Shown: positions 1 to 5,954 of the stretch, piece by piece
Layout: the number at the start of each line of letters is the position of its first letter
How positions within the stretch are numbered: position 1 is the first letter of the stretch
Origin: Pseudomonadota bacterium
GTDB taxonomy: Bacteria; Pseudomonadota; Gammaproteobacteria; Burkholderiales; SCOH01
Assembly (NCBI GenBank): GCA_030917985.1
Contig: JAUPTR010000109.1
Location: 1 to 8,264, forward strand
Direction of reading: 5' to 3'
Length of the DNA: 8,264 nucleotides
Position numbers and translations under genes: made by a program
The notes under the pieces: model-generated
Told to the model about the DNA's origin: nothing
Seen by the model: only the letters and a program-made list of their open reading frames with translations
The model's database searches: none

Positions 1-497
1 ACACGAATCAGCGAAATCCCGTCGGCGTAGCAATGGTGGATACGTGCCACCAGCGCGCTACCACCGTTGTAGTTTTCCACCAGATGGAAATGCCACAGCG
101 GACGACTTTGATCCAAGGGGGTGCTGGTCAGATCGCTGACCAGATTTTCCAGCTCCACCTTGCCGGCATCTCCGGGCAGGTCAAGCACCTGCAGATGGTT
201 TTGCAGCGAGAAGAGCGGGTCGTTCTCCCAGTAGTGGGAGGCACCGATTTTCACCACACGCTGCCTGAATCGCTCGTAATGCAGAAAACGTTCTTCCAGA
301 ACTGCGCGCAATCGTTCGTAATCCATGCGCTCTTCAAACATCAGCACACCCACAATCATCATCAGGTTGGTACGCCGATCCATCCTCAGCCAGGCGGTAT
401 CGACACCCGACACGCCCTCGCGGTTGCCTGCTCCAATATCCCAGATCATTTTCATCCCATCCACTAATTGCATTACGCCGGGAACCCTGTTTTCCAT
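1..497 (-). CDS. Wax ester synthase/diacylglycerol acyltransferase (WS/DGAT), N-terminal 165 codons
   Basis: The reverse strand encodes the N-terminal part of a WS/DGAT acyltransferase, which transfers acyl groups from acyl-CoA to fatty alcohols or diacylglycerol to make wax esters or triacylglycerol at the inner membrane and lipid bodies. The active-site motif HHxxxDG is present as HHCYADG (residues 154-160). The family's PLW motif (133-135) and an N-terminal SGVDTAWLRM segment (30-39), matching the usual SPLDxxFL block, are also present. The frame is open to base 1, so the C-terminal two thirds lie outside the window. The ATG at 495-497 was chosen because a GGAGG core (CCTCC on plus, 506-510) lies 8 bases upstream. 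This puts about 25 extra residues ahead of the usual family start; the later ATGs at codons 9, 15 and 17 have no comparable ribosome site. The family call is secure. Substrate (wax or TAG) cannot be told from this fragment. Confidence 0.9.
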   Translation of the reverse strand, partial: MENRVPGVMQLVDGMKMIWDIGAGNREGVSGVDTAWLRMDRRTNLMMIVGVLMFEERMDYERLRAVLEERFLHYERFRQRVVKIGASHYWENDPLFSLQNHLQVLDLPGDAGKVELENLVSDLTSTPLDQSRPLWHFHLVENYNGGSALVARIHHCYADGISLIR

Positions 498-505
498 GAG
501 GCACC

Positions 506-510
506 CCTCC
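506..510 (-). promoter_or_regulatory. Ribosome binding site of the WS/DGAT gene
   Basis: On the minus strand a GGAGG core within GGGGAGGGG lies 8 bases before the ATG at 497. It supports this start over downstream ATG codons. Confidence 0.7.
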
Positions 511-572
511 CCTATGTATCTGCCGCCCAAGCGGTTAATTTATTGAGATTTGTTCGAGTTATTATGTGCCGG

Positions 573-578
573 ATTATA
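573..578 (-). promoter_or_regulatory. Candidate -10 element for the WS/DGAT gene
   Basis: The minus strand reads a perfect TATAAT here, which would start transcription near base 565 and give a leader of about 68 bases. I see no good -35 hexamer at 16-18 bases, so an activator-dependent or weak promoter is possible. Confidence 0.35.
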
Positions 579-876
579 GCTTTGGTTTAGAGTTATCGCT
601 CGAACCTTTTACACAACTGGAATTCTCCCACAAGTCGGCAAAACTTTCATTTGTCATATCACTGCGCGTATCATGCCGACACTCAAAAGCCGCCATGCCG
701 GGCGCAGCCGGCGCCTGGCCACTGGCCAGCCTCAAGCCGAAATGGCAGGAGCAGTGGCAACAAGACAATATGCGTACCCCGAATCTCGCCAGTCGCATGT
801 ATAAGGGCGATAATAGAGGCCAGACCAGGCTCGGCCCGGCATCGGGCGACGAGTAGCAACCCACAAGGAACACCCC

Positions 877-1152
877 ATGTCACACATCCAGATTGAACGC
901 AGCCACAACAAGCCACACGACGAGGCACGCAAGCTGGCCGAACACGTAGCCCAGGAAATGGCCGACGAATTCGGCTTCAGCTATCGCTGGGAAGGTGACG
1001 TATTGCACTTTGACCGCACCGGCGTCGAAGGCAAACTGGGCGTCAGCAGTGACAAGGTGCACATCACAGCCAAACTATCGTTTCTGCTGCTGGCGCTGAA
1101 GCCCAGAATCGAAAGCGAAATCCACAAGTTTCTGGACGAAAATTTCGGCTGA
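877..1152 (+). CDS. Polyhydroxyalkanoic acid system family protein (PHA_gran_rgn)
   Basis: This 91-residue protein matches the small PHA_gran_rgn family (Pfam PF09650), named for its frequent position next to PHA granule genes. Its biochemical role is not established. Recognisable features are an N-terminal region rich in His and charged residues (IxIxRSH near residues 4-9, then a helix with KLAEHVAQEMADEF), a central FSYRWEGDVLHFDR strand pair, a GVEGKLGV turn, and a C-terminal helix ending FLDENFG. This matches the usual length of about 90 residues. An AAGGAA ribosome site (865-870) ends 6 bases before the ATG. The gene converges on the FFLEELY-motif gene with only 38 bases between stops, and no terminator hairpin is visible there. 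The nearby phasin supports a role in PHA storage. It is predicted to be soluble, with no signal peptide or membrane segment. Confidence 0.88.
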   Translation: MSHIQIERSHNKPHDEARKLAEHVAQEMADEFGFSYRWEGDVLHFDRTGVEGKLGVSSDKVHITAKLSFLLLALKPRIESEIHKFLDENFG

Positions 1153-1190
1153 ATTCAGACAGACCGCAAGCACAGGCTGCAGGAAAACAC

Positions 1191-1898
1191 TCAGGTGAGT
1201 GTTGGCTCGTCATCCAGCACAAAGGGACGACGGCGACCGGAATAAATCTGCTCGAGAATGCGTGATTCGCGCTCGACAATGATGGCAACAAATTCATCGG
1301 CACCGTGCATCGCCTTGAATGCATTAAAACCGCGTTCCAGGGCTGCCTGCAGTTCACCCAGCCCAGCCAGTTGAGCGGGCTTGCGTGACATGGTCAGCAA
1401 CATGCCGAGCATCGGCTTGCGCACCACGCTATCCAGATCGTGGCCGATTTCGCGGATCAGCTCGATTTGCTGCCGTCGCAGCGGAAAGTTATCGCAACGC
1501 AAATACGCCTCGACATAATTGTCGGCATCGATTTGCGATACCTGCATCCGCCCGAACAGCTCCATGCACAGCCGGATATCCAGCGCCTGCGACATGACGT
1601 TCATCGACAGCGCATCAGCCAGCGGCTTGACCATGTGCTGCGGCAACAACTTGCGCGCCTTGTTATAAACGCGCTCAACCTGTTGATCACGTTGCGAATA
1701 GTCTTTCGGGCCGTAGAGGTCACTCAGAAAATAATGAGCAGGTTCGGCATAACGCGGATGAACCAGCAAGTCGGCATAAGTGTTGCGTAAACGCCCACTT
1801 TGCCACTCCGCAAGTTGCATGCGACATGGATCGGAGGAAGAAGCGTAGATGGAAGAGAAAACCTCCTCATCCATTTGAAAAATTGTGTCTTTTGTCAT
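1191..1898 (-). CDS. FFLEELY-motif protein, function unknown
   Basis: This 235-residue protein is predicted to be soluble and largely helical, and resembles a conserved betaproteobacterial family named for an FFLEELY segment. Here the segment reads YFLSDLYG (56-63), preceded by HPRYAEPAH and followed by GPKDYSQRD. No catalytic motif, signal peptide or membrane helix is visible, and I do not know its function. The ATG at 1896-1898 has no convincing Shine-Dalgarno. An ATG at codon 9 is an alternative but has none either, so the start is uncertain by a few residues. The protein ends ...RRRPFVLDDEPTLT. It is transcribed toward the PHA-system gene and away from the phasin gene, so it sits inside the storage-lipid cluster. 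That position is the only hint of a role. Confidence 0.75.
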   Translation of the reverse strand: MTKDTIFQMDEEVFSSIYASSSDPCRMQLAEWQSGRLRNTYADLLVHPRYAEPAHYFLSDLYGPKDYSQRDQQVERVYNKARKLLPQHMVKPLADALSMNVMSQALDIRLCMELFGRMQVSQIDADNYVEAYLRCDNFPLRRQQIELIREIGHDLDSVVRKPMLGMLLTMSRKPAQLAGLGELQAALERGFNAFKAMHGADEFVAIIVERESRILEQIYSGRRRPFVLDDEPTLT

Positions 1899-1976
1899 CG
1901 GGGGCGCATATAATCAGCACGCTGGCATGAACACCAGGCCACGTTTTGATTGTACCCCGAAAGAACCTGGCTCAAT

Positions 1977-2008
1977 TCAAACAATCGTTTGACCTGAGTC
2001 AAACAATC
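1977..2008 (+). promoter_or_regulatory. Operator-like array of TCAAAC/GTTTGA half-sites, with an FNR/CRP-like dyad
   Basis: TCAAACAATC occurs twice (1977-1986 and 1999-2008), exactly 22 bases apart. Between the copies sits GTTTGAC (1987-1993), which makes a perfect 7-base dyad GTTTGAC-CTGA-GTCAAAC (1987-2004). It also makes an overlapping 6-base dyad TCAAAC-AATC-GTTTGA (1977-1992). The core TTGAC-N4-GTCAA (1989-2002) has the spacing of the FNR-family consensus TTGAT-N4-ATCAA. This is likely an activator or repressor site for the phasin operon; the identity of the regulator is inference. Confidence 0.55.
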
Positions 2009-2024
2009 AGACAAAACTTTGGAC

Positions 2025-2030
2025 TAGATT
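2025..2030 (+). promoter_or_regulatory. Candidate -10 element of the phasin promoter
   Basis: TAGATT matches TATAAT at four positions, including the key T1, A2 and T6. If it occupies -12 to -7, transcription starts at 2037 and the dyad centre (1995.5) falls at -41.5, the class II FNR/CRP activator position. A separate TTGACA at 2029-2034 has no matching -10 downstream. Confidence 0.35.
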
Positions 2031-2136
2031 GACAATAAGAGAAAAAGGATCTGCAAGCCGATTCGAGCCGCAGACCTGAAAAAACGTGTTGCGATATAGC
2101 TGGGCGAGGTTTCGAGAAATCACGCGTATTAAGTCT

Positions 2137-2142
2137 AGGAGG
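2137..2142 (+). promoter_or_regulatory. Strong ribosome binding site of the phasin gene
   Basis: A perfect AGGAGG ends 6 bases before the ATG at 2149. It fixes the start and fits the high expression usual for phasins. Confidence 0.85.
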
Positions 2143-2148
2143 AAGTAA

Positions 2149-2595
2149 ATGAAAGCCCTGAAAAAAAACGTACCTGAACAAAAACAACTGACTTCGGTGA
2201 TCCTGGAATCCGCCAACCAGATCTGGCTGGCAGGCTTGGGCGCTTTCGCCCGCGCACAGGAAGAAGGCACCAAAGTGTTCGATACCCTGGTTGAAGCTGG
2301 CAAGGAAATCGAAAACACCGGCAAACGTGTTGCCGAAGAAAAGGTTGATGCTGTTGCCGGCAAAGCCAGCGAAACCTGGGACAAGCTGGAACAGGTTTTC
2401 CAGGAGCGCGTTGCCAAGTCGCTGAACCGTCTGGGTGTTCCGTCGAACGACGACATCAAGGCGCTGAGCGAGCGTATCGAGACCCTGTCCGGTGCAGTCA
2501 GCGAACTGATCAAGAAGGAAAAGGCAGCAGCCAAGCCGAAGGCCGCACCGGTCAAGGCGGCCGCAGCAGCAGGCGAAACCAAGCCGCAAGCCTGA
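2149..2595 (+). CDS. Phasin, PHA granule-associated protein (PhaI/PhaF type)
   Basis: This 148-residue protein matches the PHA granule-associated phasin family (PF05597; PhaI/PhaF of pseudomonads). Phasins coat intracellular PHA granules and control their size, number and distribution. An amphipathic helical region (about 12-85) contains the typical segment NQIWLAGLGAFARAQEEG and a following stretch of alternating Glu/Lys and Val/Ala. A second helix at about 97-122 has heptad-like spacing. The tail (about 120-148) is rich in Lys, Ala and Pro (KAAAKPKAAPVKAAAAA). It is a short version of the histone-H1-like tail that PhaF uses to bind DNA, but too short to predict nucleoid binding. There is no signal peptide. 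The AGGAGG site sets the start. The patatin gene follows after 15 bases, so the two are probably cotranscribed. The half-site array upstream suggests tight control. Confidence 0.92.
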   Translation: MKALKKNVPEQKQLTSVILESANQIWLAGLGAFARAQEEGTKVFDTLVEAGKEIENTGKRVAEEKVDAVAGKASETWDKLEQVFQERVAKSLNRLGVPSNDDIKALSERIETLSGAVSELIKKEKAAAKPKAAPVKAAAAAGETKPQA

Positions 2596-2610
2596 TTGGG
2601 CAGGTGACCC

Positions 2611-3885
2611 ATGACTAACCTGCGTCTAACCGGGCCTTCGACACCGACATCTACCAGGAAAAGCCGTATCGGCTTGAATCTGGCGGGTGGCGGCCCGTTG
2701 GGCGGCATGTACGAAATCGGTGCCCTGTGTGCGCTCAAAGAGTCGCTCGACGGAATCGATTTTAATGAGCTCGACGTCTATGTTGGCGTGAGCGTGGGGA
2801 GTCTGGTTGCTGCATCGCTGGCAAACGGCATTTCGCCTGAATCGCTGTATCGCATCATGATCGGACACCGGGCGGCGGAGTTTGCCTTCCAGCCGGAGAC
2901 ATTCCTGCGCCCGGCTTTCCGTGAATACAGCCTGAGAGCCAGGAGTGTGCCGAAACTAGTGATGGAAGCCTTCATGACTTTCCTCGCCAACCCCGGCAAC
3001 ATCAGTCTGAAAGGTGCGTTTGCCACACTGGGGCGCGCAATCCCGACCGGTGTTTTTGACGGTGACCAGATTGCATACATGCTGGAACAGGTGTTCAACG
3101 CGGTTGGTCGCAGCAATGACTTCCGTGACCTGAACCACAAGCTGTATGTGATTGCCACCGATCTCGATTCTGGCCGCTCGGTCAAATTCGGCGCCAAAGG
3201 CCGGGATCATGTGCCGATTTCGCGCGCAGTGGAAGCCAGCTGCGCCCTGCCGGGCCTGTATCCGCCGGTGGAAATCGATGGCGAGTTTTTCGTCGACGGC
3301 GCACTGATCAAGACTTTGCATGCCTCGGTTTCGCTGGATGAAGGCGCGGACTTCGTGTTGTGCCTGAATCCTATCGTTCCTTACGATGCCAAGCTGTTCC
3401 CGAAAATTGGCGTGGTACAGCACGAGAAGCTGAAAAATGGCGGTTTGCCGGTGGTGCTGTCGCAGACCTTCCGTGCCATCATCCATTCGCGCATGAAAGT
3501 GGGCCTGTCGAAATACAGTGCTCAATACAAGAATGCCGATGTGGTGCTGTTCGAACCAAGCCATGCTGATGCAGAGATGTTCTTTGCCAACGTGTTCAGC
3601 TATGCCGAACGCAACAAGATTGCCGAACACGCCTATCAGCGCACACGGCAGGAATTGTTGAGCCGCGCGGACGAATTGCAGCCGATCTTTGCAAAACATG
3701 GCATCACCATGCGCATGGATGTACTGCGTGACCGCGAGCGCCATCTGGCGGCCGGCGTAAAAGAAGCACTGCGTGAAGAAGACGAAAAACGCAACAAGTC
3801 GCCGTTGCAACGTCTGGACGACACGCTGGCAGATCTCGAACGCTGGGTAAAAACGGAATCGGGCAACCAGAAACGCGCAGCCTGA
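2611..3885 (+). CDS. Patatin-like phospholipase family protein
   Basis: This 424-residue patatin-fold hydrolase has all catalytic elements: the oxyanion-hole loop GGGPLGG (26-32), the nucleophile elbow GVSVG with Ser61, and the DGA motif with Asp229, forming the Ser-Asp dyad. Family members hydrolyse acyl esters of phospholipids or neutral lipids. A patatin-type lipase/depolymerase could act on granule lipids, but the sequence does not show the substrate. The first 18 residues are polar and variable. No signal peptide is seen, so a cytoplasmic or granule-surface location is likely. The C-terminal part (about 345-424) is charged and helical. The start ATG has AGGTGA (2602-2607) just upstream, with a short 3-base spacer. 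The gene lies 15 bases after the phasin gene and ends at a strong terminator, so phasin and patatin form a two-gene unit. The family is certain; a granule role is inferred from the operon. Confidence 0.9.
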   Translation: MTNLRLTGPSTPTSTRKSRIGLNLAGGGPLGGMYEIGALCALKESLDGIDFNELDVYVGVSVGSLVAASLANGISPESLYRIMIGHRAAEFAFQPETFLRPAFREYSLRARSVPKLVMEAFMTFLANPGNISLKGAFATLGRAIPTGVFDGDQIAYMLEQVFNAVGRSNDFRDLNHKLYVIATDLDSGRSVKFGAKGRDHVPISRAVEASCALPGLYPPVEIDGEFFVDGALIKTLHASVSLDEGADFVLCLNPIVPYDAKLFPKIGVVQHEKLKNGGLPVVLSQTFRAIIHSRMKVGLSKYSAQYKNADVVLFEPSHADAEMFFANVFSYAERNKIAEHAYQRTRQELLSRADELQPIFAKHGITMRMDVLRDRERHLAAGVKEALREEDEKRNKSPLQRLDDTLADLERWVKTESGNQKRAA

Positions 3886-3907
3886 CCCCCAAGCATCTGG
3901 AAAATAT

Positions 3908-3938
3908 AAAAAGCGTATTGCTCGGCAATACGCTTTTT
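3908..3938. terminator. Bidirectional intrinsic terminator
   Basis: A perfect 9-base stem GCGTATTGC (3913-3921) and GCAATACGC (3925-3933) closes a TCG loop. Five A's precede it and five T's follow, so it can end transcription from both directions. It serves the phasin-patatin unit on plus and the exonuclease operon on minus, whose last stop is at 3970-3972. Confidence 0.93.
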
Positions 3939-3969
3939 GTTTATTTGCGGGCAAGGCAGCCCGGCCTGA

Positions 3970-5370
3970 TCAGAACTCGATCAACTCACCCGGCTTGAGT
4001 TGCTTCAAATGTTTGCTCAGCAGCTTGTAGGTGTCGGCATCAAATACTGGCTGCCCCGCATGTTCGCGGATATGTTGCAGCTCTTCGTCAGAACGGGCCG
4101 TGCCGAGATAACACCACTGATCAATCACATGGACATCCGTATGCGCGCCAATGGCGTCGCTCTCGCGTATACCGATGGCCCCGGCATACGGCCACACCTG
4201 CACCCGCTGCTTGTTGAGTGCGCTTAACAGGCGGACGTTGTGCATGGCGGCATCTTCACGGCCAATACAAGCCCCTCGGCAACGTTTCAACTGATAGGCA
4301 AAACACGGCTTGGGCTGAGTGCGATTGGGCGCCTCAAGGCCGGTCTTGATCAGGCACAGCTGGTTAAACTCGGCGATCTTGCGCAGCGTGGCAACTGCAT
4401 CGCGCTGAGAGCCATAAAGCCCGTACAGATGCTCCTGCAAGCCAAAATTGAGATCCCGCGCGTACACCAGCTCTGGCTTCAGAAAGCTGTCCTCTTGCGG
4501 CCGCAGCTGCCATGCGCACAAATCGGTATTGCGACGTAGCCGGCGATTGTGAGTGGGCTGCAAGCGCTTGATCAATCGCGACTCCGTGAGCAGCGCCCCC
4601 AATTCTCCGGCAGTTTCGACCCAATCCAGGCGCCGCACTTGTTGCGACAGCTGCATCTCCTTGCCGGCACTGTGGTCACTGCTGAAATGCTGCATGACGC
4701 GCTTGCGGATATTGGTACTTTTGCCGACGTACAGCGGGATATCGTTTTCGCCGTAAAAGAAGTACACCCCCGGCGCCTCCGGCAAATCGTCCACCACGTC
4801 GGCATCCAGATAGGGCGGCAAAGCAGGCCGCAGGGTCAGCTCGGCACACGCCTGCCGCAACTGCTCGGGCATCTCCTGTTCCAGTTTGCGGAAAAACAGC
4901 CACACGGCACGTGCGTCGGACAAGGCGCGATGACGCGACTCCAGCGGCAACTGGTGACGGGCGATGATTGAATCAAGGTTGTGTTTGAATTGATCCGGAA
5001 ACAAGCGCCGTGACAATTTGACACTGCACATCACCGTCGCCCGGTAATTGCGCTCATGGCGTTTGAATTCGTTCTTGAGAAAACCGTAATCGAAACGCGC
5101 ATTGTGGGCAACAAACACCCGCCCCTGCAGACGCTGCAACACCTCATCTGCCAGCTCGGCAAATGTGGGCGCTTCGGCCACCATGGCATTGCTGATGCCT
5201 GTGAGTCGCTCGATAAAGGGAGGGATGCTGGTTTGCGGATTAACCAGCGTTGACCACTCGGACACGCCCTGCGGTCCAACTTCGATAATACCGATCTCGG
5301 TGATGCGGTCGTGAATAATGCTGCCGCCTGTGGTTTCCAGGTCAACAAAAACAATCGGCTGGTCAAACAT
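3970..5370 (-). CDS. DEDDh exonuclease fused to a UvrC/Cho-like GIY-YIG nuclease
   Basis: This 466-residue fusion joins two DNA nucleases. Residues 5-165 form a DnaQ-like 3'-5' exonuclease with all DEDDh metal residues: Asp10 and Glu12 (VDLETTG), Asp94 (HNARFD), His147 and Asp152 (HRALSDA). Residues about 195-275 form a GIY-YIG domain of the UvrC/Cho type: GVY (201-203), YVG (214-216), Arg222 and Glu263 (LLTESRLIKRLQP). A UvrC-like Cys cluster follows (Cys356, Cys364, Cys368 in CFAYQLKRCRGAC). The region after about 375 has no family I can name. There is no helix-hairpin-helix or UvrB-binding region like that of full UvrC, so it resembles Cho with an exonuclease in front. A role in excision of damaged DNA is likely. 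The ATG at 5370 lacks a good Shine-Dalgarno, but the exonuclease strand begins at residue 6, so little room is left for another start. It is the last gene of the minus operon. Confidence 0.9.
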   Translation of the reverse strand: MFDQPIVFVDLETTGGSIIHDRITEIGIIEVGPQGVSEWSTLVNPQTSIPPFIERLTGISNAMVAEAPTFAELADEVLQRLQGRVFVAHNARFDYGFLKNEFKRHERNYRATVMCSVKLSRRLFPDQFKHNLDSIIARHQLPLESRHRALSDARAVWLFFRKLEQEMPEQLRQACAELTLRPALPPYLDADVVDDLPEAPGVYFFYGENDIPLYVGKSTNIRKRVMQHFSSDHSAGKEMQLSQQVRRLDWVETAGELGALLTESRLIKRLQPTHNRRLRRNTDLCAWQLRPQEDSFLKPELVYARDLNFGLQEHLYGLYGSQRDAVATLRKIAEFNQLCLIKTGLEAPNRTQPKPCFAYQLKRCRGACIGREDAAMHNVRLLSALNKQRVQVWPYAGAIGIRESDAIGAHTDVHVIDQWCYLGTARSDEELQHIREHAGQPVFDADTYKLLSKHLKQLKPGELIEF

Positions 5371-5423
5371 GCGGCAGTATCGTCAGGAGAATTGCCGGAT
5401 TCTGGCAGCCCACTCCGGCAGAA

Positions 5424-5924
5424 TCAAGCGCCGGCAAGATGATCCAGCGTGTTTTTCACTTCCCGCTTGTAGTCGATGAAATCCACCGCCGGCATCGGCG
5501 CGCCCAGCAGGCTGGCAAACACTACGATTTGTCCACGCAGGTGAGTCATGCCGGTCAGGAGTTGTGTCAACATATCGCGGGCCCAATCAGAATGGCGCCG
5601 ATGATGGTTGTCGGTGTATTCCAGCTGCCGCTCGAAGAACGTTTCCGGGCAGGATTCAAGCCAATGCTGCAATGCGCGCACCTGATGCCGCAATGCCTGG
5701 GCAAGGCTACGCAAGTCGCCATGTGGCACGGCCTCCGCCGCTGGTGCACCAAGATGTTCGCCCCAGCGCAGCACTTCCGCATGCATCTGCGCCAGCAACG
5801 GCAGAACATGGCCATCTGCCGCCAATGCGGCATCGGTCAGGCGCGACAGCGCATCAAACAGTTGCTGATTGGCCCAGTACTGATAATCGATCTGATACAG
5901 GAAATGCTTTTTCCAGCCAAACAT
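5424..5924 (-). CDS. DinB-like (DinB/YfiT superfamily) four-helix protein
   Basis: This 166-residue protein resembles the DinB/YfiT superfamily of small metal-binding helical bundles, several of which are damage-induced or thiol-dependent. The N-terminal helix has YQYWANQQLFDALSRL (14-29), matching the usual YNxWANxRLLxAL. The C-terminal helix has HLRGQI (128-133), followed by GAPMPAVDFIDY. His48 is a likely first metal ligand. The third-helix HxxxH pair that normally precedes RGQ is not conserved: Gly125 and Leu129 occupy those positions, although His128 is adjacent. The metal site may therefore be lost or altered. The longest frame begins at an ATG at 5942, but a good AAGGAG site (minus strand, 5932-5937) lies inside that extension and 7 bases before the ATG at 5924, which I take as the start. 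The gene sits 30 bases after tlpA and 53 before the exonuclease gene. Confidence 0.8.
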   Translation of the reverse strand: MFGWKKHFLYQIDYQYWANQQLFDALSRLTDAALAADGHVLPLLAQMHAEVLRWGEHLGAPAAEAVPHGDLRSLAQALRHQVRALQHWLESCPETFFERQLEYTDNHHRRHSDWARDMLTQLLTGMTHLRGQIVVFASLLGAPMPAVDFIDYKREVKNTLDHLAGA

Positions 5925-5931
5925 GATCGCT

Positions 5932-5937
5932 CTCCTT
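5932..5937 (-). promoter_or_regulatory. Ribosome binding site that fixes the dinB-like start
   Basis: AAGGAG on the minus strand ends 7 bases before the ATG at 5924. It would lie inside the coding region if the upstream ATG at 5942 were used, so the downstream start is favoured. Confidence 0.75.
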
Positions 5938-5954
5938 ATCATCGCCCCGGCATG

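Larger units (their letters stand above)
498..876. other. 379-base intergenic region between divergent genes
   Basis: This gap lies between the WS/DGAT gene (leftward) and the PHA-system gene (rightward), so it must hold two divergent promoters. Both strands have open frames of about 80-100 codons, but none has a ribosome site or a recognisable family, and they overlap one another, so I call no gene. Visible elements are a minus-strand TATAAT (573-578), a plus-strand GATAAT (809-814) without a clear -35, and a short hairpin CTGGCC-ACT-GGCCAG (715-729). The half near the WS/DGAT gene is AT-rich. The part from about 670 onward is GC-rich. Confidence 0.5.
1899..2148. other. 250-base divergent regulatory region ahead of the phasin gene
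   Basis: This non-coding stretch separates the FFLEELY-motif gene (leftward) from the phasin gene (rightward). It contains a plus-strand TATAAT at 1909-1914 with no good -35, a cluster of three TCAAAC/GTTTGA half-sites (1977-2004), a TAGATT hexamer (2025-2030), and a weak stem TCTGC/GCAGA (2050-2054 with 2070-2074) in the presumed phasin leader. Confidence 0.6.

Noticed and set aside
33..467. A 144-codon open frame on the plus strand
   Set aside because: It is antisense to the WS/DGAT coding region, whose HHxxxDG and PLW motifs are unambiguous.
566..873. Overlapping frames of 81-99 codons on both strands of the intergenic gap
   Set aside because: They overlap each other, lack Shine-Dalgarno sites and match no family I recognise. 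The space is better explained as divergent promoters.
2007..2738. A 243-codon open frame on the minus strand over the phasin gene
   Set aside because: It overlaps the phasin gene, its promoter and the patatin start, with a Ser/Ala/Leu-rich translation typical of an antisense shadow.
2956..3954. A 332-codon open frame on the minus strand
   Set aside because: It is antisense to the patatin gene and runs through the terminator hairpin at 3908-3938. No ribosome site or protein family was seen.
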